Below, piece after piece: positions 26,126 through 34,152 of a stretch of 64,000 nucleotides of DNA. The position numbers and the translations under genes were made by a program. The notes below the pieces were generated by a model, which did not search any database, was not told the origin of the DNA, and was given only the letters and a program-made list of their open reading frames with translations. Every line of letters begins with the position of its first letter. Within the stretch, counting starts at the first letter, position 1. The DNA comes from Finegoldia magna (GTDB lineage: Bacteria > Bacillota > Clostridia > Tissierellales > Peptoniphilaceae), in NCBI RefSeq assembly GCF_003182075.1, contig NZ_QGTH01000008.1, positions 24,442 to 88,441 on the forward strand, read 5' to 3'.

Positions 26126-28009
26126 ATGGATAGATTATATTATGAAAATCCCTACGATGTTGTGGTTGTAGGTGCAGGTCACGCCGGTTGTGAGGCTGCG
26201 TTGGCTACAGCGAGGTTGGGATTAAAGACTGCGATTATGAGTATCAGTTTGGATTCTGTGGCTGATTTGCCATGTAATCCGAACATTGGTGGCACTGGAA
26301 AGGGTCACTTGGTTAAGGAAGTTGACGCATTAGGTGGCGAGATGGGTCTTATCATTGACAAGACTTACATTCAATCGAGAATGTTGAACACTTCCAAAGG
26401 TCCTGCGGTTCACTCATTGAGGGTTCAAGCAGACAAGAGAAAATACCACGATGAGATGAAAAGCGTGTTGGAAAACACTGAAAACTTGGATTTGATTGAA
26501 GCGGAAGTCGTGGATATTGGGGTTGAAGACAACAAAATAAAGTCGATTACTACTGCACAAGGGGCGATTTTTCCGACAAGAGCTGTGATTTTGGCGACTG
26601 GGACATATCTTAAGGGCCTTGTGATGATGGGTGAATACACTTATGAATCTGGCCCTCACGGTATGAAATCATCTAAGAAATTGTCAGAATCTTTAAAAAA
26701 TTTGGGAATTGAACTTAGAAGATTCAAGACTGGAACTCCTGCGAGAGTTCACAAGGATAGTTTGAATTACGAAGTGATGACTGTGCAACCTGGTGATGAC
26801 GATGTTATTCCTTTTTCGTTTTTGAATGACGGCAAGGATATTTCAAAGAAGCAAGAGCATTGCTATTTGACGTACACTACACTTAAAACAAAACAAATTA
26901 TTGAAGATAATTTGGAGAGATCTCCGATGTATGCAGGTATTGTGAAGGGTGTGGGTCCACGTTATTGTCCTTCGATTGAAGACAAAATCGTGAGATTTCC
27001 AGACCGAGACGAGCATCAAGTTTTCGTGGAACCTGAAGGTTTATCTACTAAGGAAATGTATATTCAAGGTGTGTCATCGACTCTTCCAGAAGAAGTGCAA
27101 AAGGAAATGTACAAGACAATTATTGGTTTCGAAAACGTGAGATTTATGAGAAGTGCGTACGGAATCGAATATGATTGCATCGATCCTACTATATTAAAGA
27201 GAACTTTGGAACATTTGGAAATCAATAATTTGTTCTTTGCAGGACAAATCAATGGATCCAGTGGATACGAAGAAGCTGCCGGTCAAGGAATTATCGCAGG
27301 AATCAATGCGGCTATGAATTTACTTGGCAAGGAGCCATTTGTATTGGATAGATCAGACGCGTACATTGGCGTATTGATAGATGATTTGGTAACCAAAGGA
27401 ACTAACGAGCCATACAGAATGATGACAAGTAGATGCGAGTACCGTTTGACTTTGAGACAAGACAACGCTGATTTGAGACTTACTGAAAGAGCTCACGAAA
27501 TAGGGCTTGCGACAGATGAAAGATACGAGAAAATGCTTCACAAGAAGAAGACGATTGACGAGGAAATCGAAAGATTGAAGTCAATCATGGTGACTCCAAC
27601 AGAAGAAACCAACGAAAAACTTAGAGGTCTTGTATCATCTGAACTTAAAACTGGAATAACTTTGTTGGATTTAATCAAAAGACCAGAATTAACTTACGAT
27701 AAAACAGAAGAATTTGACGTTGATAGACCAGAACTGCCTAGATATTTGAGACTACAAGTGGAAACTCACATCAAATACGAAGGCTACATTGCAAAACAAA
27801 TGAGCCAAATAAAGCAATTTAAAAAGCTTGAAAACAGAAAACTAGATATGATTGAAGATTACAAGGAAGTTATGGGGCTTTCCAATGAGGCTGTACAAAA
27901 ACTCAACGACATCAAACCAGAATCATTGGGTCAAGCTAGCAGAATCAGCGGGGTGAGTCCTTCTGACATCAACGTTTTATTGATATACATGGAAACGAGG
28001 AAGAAATAA
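26126..28009 (+). CDS. mnmG: tRNA uridine-34 modification FAD enzyme MnmG
   Basis: 627 residues, full length. FAD site [20 protein letters not shown]; GidA signatures around [21 protein letters not shown] and [15 protein letters not shown]-like sequence (here [17 protein letters not shown]). Partner of MnmE. Its stop overlaps the ATG of rsmG by one base. Confidence 0.97.
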   Translation: MDRLYYENPYDVVVVGAGHAGCEAALATARLGLKTAIMSISLDSVADLPCNPNIGGTGKGHLVKEVDALGGEMGLIIDKTYIQSRMLNTSKGPAVHSLRVQADKRKYHDEMKSVLENTENLDLIEAEVVDIGVEDNKIKSITTAQGAIFPTRAVILATGTYLKGLVMMGEYTYESGPHGMKSSKKLSESLKNLGIELRRFKTGTPARVHKDSLNYEVMTVQPGDDDVIPFSFLNDGKDISKKQEHCYLTYTTLKTKQIIEDNLERSPMYAGIVKGVGPRYCPSIEDKIVRFPDRDEHQVFVEPEGLSTKEMYIQGVSSTLPEEVQKEMYKTIIGFENVRFMRSAYGIEYDCIDPTILKRTLEHLEINNLFFAGQINGSSGYEEAAGQGIIAGINAAMNLLGKEPFVLDRSDAYIGVLIDDLVTKGTNEPYRMMTSRCEYRLTLRQDNADLRLTERAHEIGLATDERYEKMLHKKKTIDEEIERLKSIMVTPTEETNEKLRGLVSSELKTGITLLDLIKRPELTYDKTEEFDVDRPELPRYLRLQVETHIKYEGYIAKQMSQIKQFKKLENRKLDMIEDYKEVMGLSNEAVQKLNDIKPESLGQASRISGVSPSDINVLLIYMETRKK

Positions 28010-28144
28010 TGTCACTAAAAGAAACATTGAACGATTACGAAATACAATTGGATGACAATCAAATAGATTTGCTGTTGAAATACATGGATTTGGTGTTGGA
28101 AAAGAACAAAGTAATGAATTTGACTGCAATCACTGAAGAAGAAA

Positions 28145-28160
28145 TGTTTCACGTGAAACA
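28145..28160. other. parS chromosome-partition site
   Basis: TGTTTCACGTGAAACA is a perfect 16-bp match to the ParB/Spo0J-binding parS consensus. It lies inside the rsmG codons for MFHVKH, a well-known parS location near origins. ParB would load here and recruit ParA and SMC. Confidence 0.96.
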
Positions 28161-29663
28161 TTTTGTGGATTCCTTGTATGTATTGAATTTGTTCGACTTT
28201 GAGGAAAATAAAACTATAATTGACGTGGGGACTGGTGCAGGATTTCCTGCACCATGACTATACCCATTGAGTAATTCATTTGGGTAATTTACAAGGTTAA
28301 TGATCGTTTTATGGTCGTTAACCTTTATTTTTTTTATTAGTAGTCTTATCATGGATCCAGTTAAAGGCTCATGAAGGAATTGAAGATATCTTTTTTTGAT
28401 CACGTCTCTATCTAATACCACTTGTTTGAAAGGCGGTATGTAGATATTATCTATTTGTCTATCTAATTGTTCCAGTTTATCAATTAATGCTTTTGAACCT
28501 GTTTCAGCCATTAAATTAACTATATTGTCTCTTTGTCTAATTAGTTTGTTTTTTTGTTTTTCTAATTCTCTATAAGGATTTTCCATTTCATAATTAGCTA
28601 TTACGTAGTCGACTAATACATCTATATTTTTTTCGTGAATTAAATGCTCGCTTATTAAATTAGTTACGACTTCTTCTAATAGGTCAGCCCTTATTGACTT
28701 AGCACCACATCTATCGTTGCAGCGGTAATAATAGTATTTCTTCCCAGTTGAAGATTGTCTACTACATCCTAGCATAGGGGCTCCACATTCATCACAGAAC
28801 ACTAGGCCTGATAGTATATAATCTCTGGCATCTTTTTTAAAGGCTCCTGATCTTTTTCTATATTTTTTATTCACTTCTTCCCACACCTCTTTTGTAATTA
28901 TTGCTGGGATAGCGTCTTCTATTTCTACCCATTCAGAATTCTTTTTTCTATAGTTTCTTACTTCTCCACTGCCATCATTAACTCCGTAGATATAAGTACC
29001 TTTATATCTTTTGTTTTGTAGCATTTCATAGAAGGAATTGCGGTTAAATTCTTTGCCATACTTGTTTTTGTATCCTAGTCCATTCAAGGTATCTGCAATC
29101 TTTTGATAGCTATAATTTTGTAGTCTTAGAGCAAATATCTTTTCTACGATTTTTGCTTCTTCTTCATCAATTTTGTAAAATCCGTCTTCAATTTTATATC
29201 CAAGTGGGGGAGTTCCTCCATTGAATTTACATTGTAGTGCATTTTCTTTGTGTCCCTTTTTAACTTCTCTTGAAAGGTTAAGTGAGAAATACTCATTCAT
29301 TCCTATAAGTAGATTTTTGGTTAATATGCTTTCTGGATTTTCTCCAACTGGTTCAAGTACTGAAACTAATTTGATTCCTTTGTTGTTTAGTTTTCTTTCG
29401 TTTATTACGTGGTCAAAGCTATTTCTAGCGAATCTATCAAATTTGTGGACAATAACGTAATCTATGTTTTTAACTTCTTTCATCATCAGTTGAAAATCAT
29501 CTCTGTTGTCGGAAGTTCCTGATTGTCCTTGGTCTTTATAATATTTTACAATTTCTATTGATTCTCTTTTTGCGAATTCATCTATGGCTCTCATTTGTGC
29601 CATGATAGATTCTTCTCTTTGCATGTCTGTAGAAAATCTACAATAACCTACTGCTTTTTTCAT
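28149..29663 (-). CDS. int: large serine integrase reading across attL into rsmG
   Basis: 504-residue large serine recombinase that integrates and excises the phage. The resolvase domain starts [18 protein letters not shown] with catalytic Ser at about residue 11. The recombinase domain follows (GGTPPLGYK, then [12 protein letters not shown]), then a zinc ribbon ([18 protein letters not shown]) and a coiled coil around residues 375-415. No stop occurs before the attachment site: about the last 30 residues (after NGYSHGAGN) are encoded by the antisense strand of rsmG. The excised phage must therefore encode a different C-terminus. Ribosome binding site AAGGAG. Confidence 0.93.
   Translation of the reverse strand: MKKAVGYCRFSTDMQREESIMAQMRAIDEFAKRESIEIVKYYKDQGQSGTSDNRDDFQLMMKEVKNIDYVIVHKFDRFARNSFDHVINERKLNNKGIKLVSVLEPVGENPESILTKNLLIGMNEYFSLNLSREVKKGHKENALQCKFNGGTPPLGYKIEDGFYKIDEEEAKIVEKIFALRLQNYSYQKIADTLNGLGYKNKYGKEFNRNSFYEMLQNKRYKGTYIYGVNDGSGEVRNYRKKNSEWVEIEDAIPAIITKEVWEEVNKKYRKRSGAFKKDARDYILSGLVFCDECGAPMLGCSRQSSTGKKYYYYRCNDRCGAKSIRADLLEEVVTNLISEHLIHEKNIDVLVDYVIANYEMENPYRELEKQKNKLIRQRDNIVNLMAETGSKALIDKLEQLDRQIDNIYIPPFKQVVLDRDVIKKRYLQFLHEPLTGSMIRLLIKKIKVNDHKTIINLVNYPNELLNGYSHGAGNPAPVPTSIIVLFSSKSNKFNTYKESTKCFT
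28234..28253. other. left attachment site (attL) region, palindromic
   Basis: rsmG sequence is normal up to about GGATTTCCT (28241-28249), where the family continues GAGFPGIP, but here phage DNA begins. The junction lies in a perfect inverted repeat, GGTGCAGG-ATTT-CCTGCACC. The exact crossover (often 2 bp for serine integrases) cannot be fixed without attR. Confidence 0.75.
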
Positions 29664-29686
29664 AATTAACTCCTTATTTTATCCAA

Positions 29687-29732
29687 GGAGTATGTGCTAT
29701 AATAGAGTTGGTTGGTGTATAGCACATACTCC
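29687..29732. promoter_or_regulatory. 15-bp perfect inverted repeat at the integrase control region
   Basis: GGAGTATGTGCTATA (29687-29701) and its exact complement (29718-29732) are separated by 16 bases. The repeat lies just upstream of the integrase start and contains an extended -10 (TGCTATAAT, 29695-29703) pointing rightward. It could be an operator for the integrase promoter or the 5' hairpin of a short RNA. Confidence 0.55.
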
Positions 29733-29741
29733 ACTTTAAGT

Positions 29742-29776
29742 CCTTTATTAGTTGCAGCTAATAAGGGGCTTTTTTC
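29742..29776 (+). terminator. rightward terminator with no gene in front of it
   Basis: CTTTATTAG and CTAATAAGG pair around a 6-base loop and are followed by GGC and six T residues on the top strand. No rightward gene precedes it, so it may end a short transcript starting near 29710, or act against transcription entering from rsmG. Confidence 0.6.
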
Positions 29777-29807
29777 TATTTAAATTTTTATCTTTTATGT
29801 TTTTCCA

Positions 29808-30812
29808 TTAACTTACAACCTTAGATCCTTTACTTCTATTACATTTCCAACACAAAGTTTGTAAATTATCTTCAGTAGTTTTACCACCTTTGGATATGGG
29901 CATAATATGATCTATTTCAAGTAAGAGGTTTGGTTCCTTGTGTAATCCATTCCCGCAGTTGCAGCATGTATAATTATCTCTTTCTTTAATAGTTTCTCTA
30001 AGTTTAGGTGTCATTAGGGCTCTTTGTCCTCTAGCACTATTTTGCCACTTAATATGTGTGTCTAAAAAATCTATAAATCTTTCCAAATTATCTGTGTCCA
30101 TAATAACTTCTGCTTCCATTGAAGAGTTACCACCAGGACTTACGTATTGAAATTTATATGATGGAAAATGTACATCCGAAAGATCTACAGGTTCGAAACC
30201 TAATTTTTCTGATAATTTGTTTTTTGTTGATAAGTGTCTGATTAACCACGGTAGTTTTTCTTTTGTGTCAGATATTAGTGTCTTTTCTTTTAGAGTTAAA
30301 TAATTTCGTCCCTCTTCTACAGATAAGAAGTTATTTAAAACTTCTTCAAACTTATTTAAGGATTCTTCAGTTTTAGGTATATTAAAATACTTAGTGATAT
30401 ACTCAAAAGGGCGTTCTTGAGCGTTTTTGCATACTGTGTTGCTACAGTTGTGAACATATTTTGATTTAGAGTATTTATCCCAATTTTTACGTTTATAATT
30501 ATATTTACTATTATCTTTTATAATTGCATCTCCGTAATCCTTTCTTTCGAAAGTACTATCTATACTTCTCAAACTTTCAATATGATCATTAAGTTCATTA
30601 CACTCTTGTATATAGCTGGATATTTCACTTTTTACTGCATTAAATTTTTTGCTACGAAAATAGAAAAATTCATATATTTTAAATACTATAAAACCAATAA
30701 TCAATAAAACTAATATAGGGCTAATAACAGATAAAAGATTTCCTATGGATCCAATAAGAAAAAGTATTGCTAATATTTTGAACCATTTTCTTTTCTGAAT
30801 TTGTGTTTTCAT
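29808..30812 (-). CDS. membrane-anchored HNH nuclease, lysogeny-region accessory gene
   Basis: 334 residues. The N-terminus has two hydrophobic segments (about 12-45), then a charged helical region (50-100), an uncharacterised middle with a NCSNTVCKNA Cys pair, and a C-terminal HNH domain (about 275-330). HNH residues are seen in CCNCGNG, EIDHIMPISKGG and DNLQTLCWKCN, a complete beta-beta-alpha metal site with Cys zinc knuckles. It begins 20 bp after the repressor stop on the same strand, so it should be expressed in lysogens. I infer a role in superinfection exclusion or host defence; this is not shown by sequence. It could also be a homing-type nuclease. Confidence 0.75.
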   Translation of the reverse strand: MKTQIQKRKWFKILAILFLIGSIGNLLSVISPILVLLIIGFIVFKIYEFFYFRSKKFNAVKSEISSYIQECNELNDHIESLRSIDSTFERKDYGDAIIKDNSKYNYKRKNWDKYSKSKYVHNCSNTVCKNAQERPFEYITKYFNIPKTEESLNKFEEVLNNFLSVEEGRNYLTLKEKTLISDTKEKLPWLIRHLSTKNKLSEKLGFEPVDLSDVHFPSYKFQYVSPGGNSSMEAEVIMDTDNLERFIDFLDTHIKWQNSARGQRALMTPKLRETIKERDNYTCCNCGNGLHKEPNLLLEIDHIMPISKGGKTTEDNLQTLCWKCNRSKGSKVVS

Positions 30813-30832
30813 GTTTTCCTCCTAAATATATT

Positions 30833-31483
30833 CTATTTATTTCTTTCTGAATATACTCCAACCATTTCTCCAAGTATAAGAACTCTTTTGTCATCTTCGG
30901 GTTTTATTATAATTGGGGAGTAGATTCTGTTACAGGGTTGTAGTATGAGCATATCTTCACTCTTACTGATTCTTTTCAGTGTTGCTTCATCATCTATTAG
31001 AACGGCTGCGATTGTTCCGTTTTCAACGTCGTTTGTCTTTTTAAAGAAGACTAGATCCCTTTCAAAGATGTTAGCTTCTATCATGCTGTCTCCTTTTGCT
31101 CTAAGACAAAAATCAGCTCCTGCTAGGTTTTCGTCTAGCATAAAATAGCCTTCGTAGTTTTGTTCAGCAAAAAGAGGTTCTCCACAGGCTATGGATCCAA
31201 GGATTGGTATTCTTTTTAATTTAACTGGCATTATTACTCCAGGTATTTTTGATATGTCGATATCTTCAGAAGGACTATCATTCCATCCCATTAAGTAAGC
31301 TGGAGATACATTTAAGGCTCGTGCCATAGCCTCTATCCTATCGGACGGAATGTTAGTAATGACTTTAGATTCATATTTGTGTATTGTTACTTTACTAACT
31401 CCAGCTTTTCTGCCTAATTCTTCTAAGGTCATTCCTTTTTCTAATCTCTTTTTATTTATTCTATCTCCAATAGTAGCACTCAT
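30833..31483 (-). CDS. CI/LexA-type prophage repressor
   Basis: 216 residues. N-terminal helix-turn-helix (KGMTLEELGRKAGVSKVTIHKYE) and a C-terminal S24 self-cleaving peptidase domain. The cleavage site is probably in SIACGEP (Cys-Gly or Ala-Cys rather than the Ala-Gly of LexA), catalytic Ser is in RAKGDSMIEANI and catalytic Lys in ATLKRISKS. RecA-stimulated cleavage would induce the phage after DNA damage. AGGAGGTG precedes the ATG. Probably represses the divergent early promoter through the GTTACC sites. Confidence 0.92.
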   Translation of the reverse strand: MSATIGDRINKKRLEKGMTLEELGRKAGVSKVTIHKYESKVITNIPSDRIEAMARALNVSPAYLMGWNDSPSEDIDISKIPGVIMPVKLKRIPILGSIACGEPLFAEQNYEGYFMLDENLAGADFCLRAKGDSMIEANIFERDLVFFKKTNDVENGTIAAVLIDDEATLKRISKSEDMLILQPCNRIYSPIIIKPEDDKRVLILGEMVGVYSERNK

Positions 31484-31501
31484 AATTCACCTCCTAAAAT
31501 A

Positions 31502-31599
31502 AGTTTATCATATAGTTACCCATTAGACAACAAAAATTAATAAAATTTTATAAAAAATTACTTGACAATTAACATTTAGTTGTGTTACCCTATAGTTAA
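31502..31599. promoter_or_regulatory. divergent lysis-lysogeny switch with GTTACC operators
   Basis: Rightward: TTGACA (31562-31567), 17 bp, TTACCC (31585-31590). Leftward: TTGTCT (31525-31530 on the opposite strand), 17 bp, TAAACT (31502-31507). GTTACC occurs at 31515-31520 inside the leftward spacer and at 31584-31589 over the rightward -10, followed by GTTAAC at 31594-31599. These are likely repressor/Cro half-sites. Confidence 0.72.
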
Positions 31600-31623
31600 C
31601 AGGAAAGGAGGGTGTTAAAATTA

Positions 31624-31821
31624 ATGATAAAAACAAACAGACTAAAAGCACGTTTTGTTGAAAAGGGATATACTCAGCAGGATATCGCTAGAGAGCTTGG
31701 GATCACTGATGTTACTCTATCTAGAAAGTTGAATAGGGGAGTGTTTAATTCTGATGAAATATATAAAATGATTGTTTTATTAGATATTAAAGATCCAACA
31801 GAAATTTTTTTTGCTGAATAG
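31624..31821 (+). CDS. Cro-like helix-turn-helix regulator
   Basis: 65 residues, almost wholly an HTH_3 domain: RLKARFVEKGYTQQDIARELGITDVTLSRKLNRG. First gene rightward from the switch, so it should act as Cro, opposing the repressor. A GTG at 31612 is in frame but touches the AAGGAGG, so I prefer the ATG at 31624. A perfect GGTTACC/GGTAACG dyad follows its stop. Confidence 0.85.
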   Translation: MIKTNRLKARFVEKGYTQQDIARELGITDVTLSRKLNRGVFNSDEIYKMIVLLDIKDPTEIFFAE

Positions 31822-31839
31822 GTTACCTAAAAGGTAACG
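31821..31839. promoter_or_regulatory. third GTTACC operator-like dyad
   Basis: GGTTACC-TAAAA-GGTAACG, a perfect GTTACC/GGTAAC dyad touching the end of the cro-like gene. It carries the same half-site as the main switch, so the repressor may also bind here; as RNA it could form a hairpin. Confidence 0.6.
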
Positions 31840-31891
31840 GAAAAGTCACTTAGAGGTAAATGAATTAAAAACAATACGATAGGAGGAGTTG

Positions 31892-32053
31892 ATGGAGTAC
31901 AGAAGATTTGAGTTAAAGGATGATACAAAAGAAAATCGAGATAAATTTGAAAGTTTATTTGTTGAAAAAAATTTATCTCGAGATGATGTAGTTTTTATTG
32001 TTGATCAGGTTCGTTTGAGTACTGCTTTATTAAAGAAGCAAGAGAACTCTTAA
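31892..32053 (+). CDS. small phage early protein, 53 aa
   Basis: Begins MEYRRFELKDDTKENRDKF and ends LLKKQENS. Charged and probably helical, with no motif I recognise. AGGAGGAG stands in good position before the ATG, which supports translation. Its last 59 bases overlap the 3' end of the convergent gene at 31995-32300. Confidence 0.6.
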   Translation: MEYRRFELKDDTKENRDKFESLFVEKNLSRDDVVFIVDQVRLSTALLKKQENS

Positions 32054-32300
32054 GTTCTGGTAGGGAATGAACGGTTTTTTGTTCTTTGATGTACATGCCG
32101 TTTTTAATATTCCAGATATAGATTGTAAAATTGGGATTTTTAACGCGGTTGTTATTCATTCCAGAAATCTCAATGTCGTAGCAGTCATTAATTTTAATAT
32201 ATCCACAAAGCTCTCCATCAATGACTTTTGATGAGAAGTCTTTGCCGAGATATTTTAAAGTTTCCTGGAATGTTTTTGTTGGTTTTATTGTAGTGTTCAT
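31995..32300 (-). CDS. hypothetical phage protein on the opposite strand, 101 aa
   Basis: Starts MNTTIKPTKTFQETLKYLG and contains a predicted beta-rich centre (GYIKINDCYDIEISGMNN, then FTIYIWNIKNG). The ribosome binding site AAAGGAGGTG is very strong. It is the only leftward gene inside the early rightward block and converges on the 53-aa gene. Function unknown; such isolated reverse genes in phages are often lysogenic accessory genes. Confidence 0.6.
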   Translation of the reverse strand: MNTTIKPTKTFQETLKYLGKDFSSKVIDGELCGYIKINDCYDIEISGMNNNRVKNPNFTIYIWNIKNGMYIKEQKTVHSLPELKSSLASLIKQYSNEPDQQ

Positions 32301-32362
32301 ATAATCACCTCCTTTATGGAGATTATATCACTTGAATTTTAAAAAAAGAAGGGAGAAATATT

Positions 32363-32542
32363 ATGGAAAAATTAATTTTAAAGAAAGCGAAGGAATGGGG
32401 ACCTGCTAAATCTGCTATATGGTTACCTGAGGATTTGGCAAATTCTATTAAGGAATTAGCTGATGAGACTAACATGTCTGCTAAGACTTTGACTGCCGAA
32501 TTAATATCTTTTGCTATGGATCATATTGAGATTGTTGAATAG
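32363..32542 (+). CDS. small ribbon-helix-helix-like protein, 59 aa
   Basis: Sequence has a short basic start, a strand-like AIWLPEDLANSIKELADETNMS and a second helix KTLTAELISFAMDHI, the usual pattern of an Arc/CopG-type DNA-binding protein. GGGAGA precedes the ATG. Probably an early regulator; assignment rests on pattern only. Confidence 0.6.
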   Translation: MEKLILKKAKEWGPAKSAIWLPEDLANSIKELADETNMSAKTLTAELISFAMDHIEIVE

Positions 32543-32594
32543 AAATTCTAATTTAAAAAAAAGTTCTGACATATACAGTACGGAGGTGTTAAAG

Positions 32595-32783
32595 GTGACT
32601 ACTGAATTAAATAGAGAGCTAGAAGTTCATAAAGTTAGTGGAAGTGTAAATATTGAGGCTATTGCAAATGAATTTTTAAGATGGGTTAAGGACAATAATT
32701 TAAGTCTTTGTAAAGATGAACCGGCGTTTCAGCTTAATGAGTATCAAAACACAGCAAGGTTTTTAAAGATTGTTAATAGATGA
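32595..32783 (+). CDS. small phage early protein, 62 aa
   Basis: GTG start 7 bases after CGGAGG; the open frame extends further upstream but without another ribosome binding site. Contains IEAIANEFLRWVKDNNLSLC and ends QNTARFLKIVNR. No family recognised. Sits in a run of tightly spaced small genes. Confidence 0.55.
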   Translation: MTTELNRELEVHKVSGSVNIEAIANEFLRWVKDNNLSLCKDEPAFQLNEYQNTARFLKIVNR

Positions 32784-32796
32784 GAGGAGGTTAATT

Positions 32797-33027
32797 ATGG
32801 AAAGAAGAAAATCTGATTTCAACGACGGCGTTTGGAATGGTATTAAAAGAGAAAATAAAAAGGTTAATGCAGCAGACGATAATAAAAAATCAAAACAATG
32901 CTTAATTAAAAAGAGCAAATCTGATGATTATGTTTTAACTTTTATGTTTGCTTTAAAGATTGTTTGCAGGGTGCTAACGACTTTCATTTTGTGGAATTTA
33001 TTAGTTATTACGGGAAGGATGCTTTAG
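32797..33027 (+). CDS. small phage protein with C-terminal membrane segment, 76 aa
   Basis: N-terminal half is strongly charged (MERRKSDFNDGVWNGIKRENKK); the last 30 residues form one hydrophobic helix (YVLTFMFALKIVCRVLTTFILW). AGAGGAGG precedes the ATG at 32797. Probably tail-anchored in the membrane; function unknown. Confidence 0.6.
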   Translation: MERRKSDFNDGVWNGIKRENKKVNAADDNKKSKQCLIKKSKSDDYVLTFMFALKIVCRVLTTFILWNLLVITGRML

Positions 33028-33207
33028 ATGAAGATTTTTGATATTAAAGCACAAATAATTGTTACTGAGGGTTGTATGACTGAGTTTTACGATAACGATC
33101 CAAAAAAAGTGTGTGATGAAATTAAAAGAGTTATGTATAAGATGTATGACACTAAAAATGTGGGTATGGCCATAAACAGATTAAAGGTTGAACTAGATGA
33201 AGTATAG
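33028..33207 (+). CDS. small phage early protein, 59 aa
   Basis: Begins MKIFDIKAQIIVTEG immediately after the preceding stop (TAGATG) and ends RLKVELDEV. Mixed strand-helix pattern, no recognised motif. The next gene starts 11 bases before its end, so the genes are probably translationally coupled. Confidence 0.55.
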   Translation: MKIFDIKAQIIVTEGCMTEFYDNDPKKVCDEIKRVMYKMYDTKNVGMAINRLKVELDEV

Positions 33208-33430
33208 ACAATGGCAGGAAGCACGAGACCCTCACGGTCATAAAGGTTTTAGGTATAGGTCGTGGAAAGAGGAGCAACACGGACTCAGAATGATGAACGC
33301 TATTAAGCGTGAATGGCTTGATAAGTTAGAAAAACGTGATGATGGTGTTCTATTAAGGGCAGAAGTGTTCAGGATTTATGCTAGAAAAGGAGTATTAGGT
33401 GAAAAAAGATTATTCTCCAAAAAGGACTAG
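33197..33430 (+). CDS. small basic phage protein, 77 aa
   Basis: Rich in Arg, Lys, Trp and His at the start (MKYRQWQEARDPHGHKGFRY). Overlaps both neighbours, as is usual for phage early genes. No family recognised. Confidence 0.5.
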   Translation: MKYRQWQEARDPHGHKGFRYRSWKEEQHGLRMMNAIKREWLDKLEKRDDGVLLRAEVFRIYARKGVLGEKRLFSKKD

Positions 33431-33581
33431 TAAAGATGTTAGGTGTGTCATTTGTGGTAGAAGTATTTCAAGTGATGATTTGACATATAAGATTGGATTT
33501 AAAGGCGGGGGATGTGCTTATGTTCACAATACCTGCTGGAGATACAAAGAAAAGGGAGATTTTAAAAATGACAGCAATTGA
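33399..33581 (+). CDS. zinc-finger-like phage protein, 60 aa (paralogue A)
   Basis: GTG start behind AAAGGAG. Cys pattern CVICG...YVHNTCW suggests one zinc site of C-x2-C and H-x3-C type. The next gene repeats the same layout (CSICG...YVHEKCW), so the two look like a tandem duplication that has diverged. Confidence 0.6.
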   Translation: MKKDYSPKRTSKDVRCVICGRSISSDDLTYKIGFKGGGCAYVHNTCWRYKEKGDFKNDSN

Positions 33582-34152
33582 GTGCGAAAGAATTTGCAAA
33601 TGCTCTATTTGTGGCGAGACCATATATGTTAGAAATCCCTGTCATGTAATTACACATAATGACGCAAGCAGTTCTTATGTGCATGAGAAATGTTGGAAAG
33701 GATTAAAAAAAGAAATAAACGCTCAATTCTGCAAAGATAATGAGCGCTTATATAATAAACTTCAATTAAATTATAACACAAAGGAGGATTTTATGGAGTT
33801 AAAAATTGTATTTGATGATAAGACACTTGATGTGTTAGGAAAGTTAGCTGATAGGTTAGGATGTAGCTGTGTGGATAAGTCAGAGATTGTACCGAAAGCC
33901 ACTGATGTTCGCGTTGAAGAAAGTTCAACGGAGAAAAAAGAAGAAAAGAAAGAAGCTGTTGTTCCAGTAAGCGAGGTTGCGTATAGCTTTCCTCAATTGC
34001 AAAAAGCTGCGGCTGAACTCGCAAGGGCAGGCAAGAGGGATGAATTAAAGGATATTATAAATTCTTTTGGTGTTCCTGCGATAACTGATATCCCTGAAAA
34101 TAAATATAATGATTTTGCTTTAAGAATTCGTGAGGCTGGAGGTGTTATATAG
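33568..34152 (+). CDS. zinc-finger protein continuous with a second gene-like domain, 194 aa (paralogue B)
   Basis: N-terminal 70 residues carry CKCSICGE...YVHEKCWKG, paralogous to the preceding gene. The frame continues without stop into a domain that has its own start: MELKIVFDDKTLDVLG at 33793, with AAGGAGG directly in front. The internal ribosome binding site is itself translated as part of the longer protein. Both a fusion and a free 119-residue product are therefore possible. The second part has an acidic/Lys linker and a helical C-terminus (FPQLQKAAAELARAGKRDEL). I chose 33568 for its own AAAGGGA site. Confidence 0.6.
   Translation: MTAIECERICKCSICGETIYVRNPCHVITHNDASSSYVHEKCWKGLKKEINAQFCKDNERLYNKLQLNYNTKEDFMELKIVFDDKTLDVLGKLADRLGCSCVDKSEIVPKATDVRVEESSTEKKEEKKEAVVPVSEVAYSFPQLQKAAAELARAGKRDELKDIINSFGVPAITDIPENKYNDFALRIREAGGVI

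Larger units (their letters stand above)
28009..28257 (+). pseudogene. rsmG: 5' fragment of 16S rRNA methyltransferase RsmG, cut by the prophage
   Basis: RsmG (GidB) methylates G527 of 16S rRNA to m7G and is usually about 210-240 residues. Here the first 80 or so codons are normal ([31 protein letters not shown], then [11 protein letters not shown], the start of the SAM-binding loop). The frame then enters phage DNA and stops two codons later. The remaining two thirds should lie beyond the far end of the prophage, outside the window. The fragment lacks most of the SAM site and should be inactive while the phage is integrated. Confidence 0.93.

Noticed and set aside
33493-33567. Upstream extension of the second zinc-finger gene (25 residues)
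   Set aside because: It lies within the preceding paralogue in another frame and has no ribosome binding site, whereas AAAGGGA precedes the ATG at 33568.
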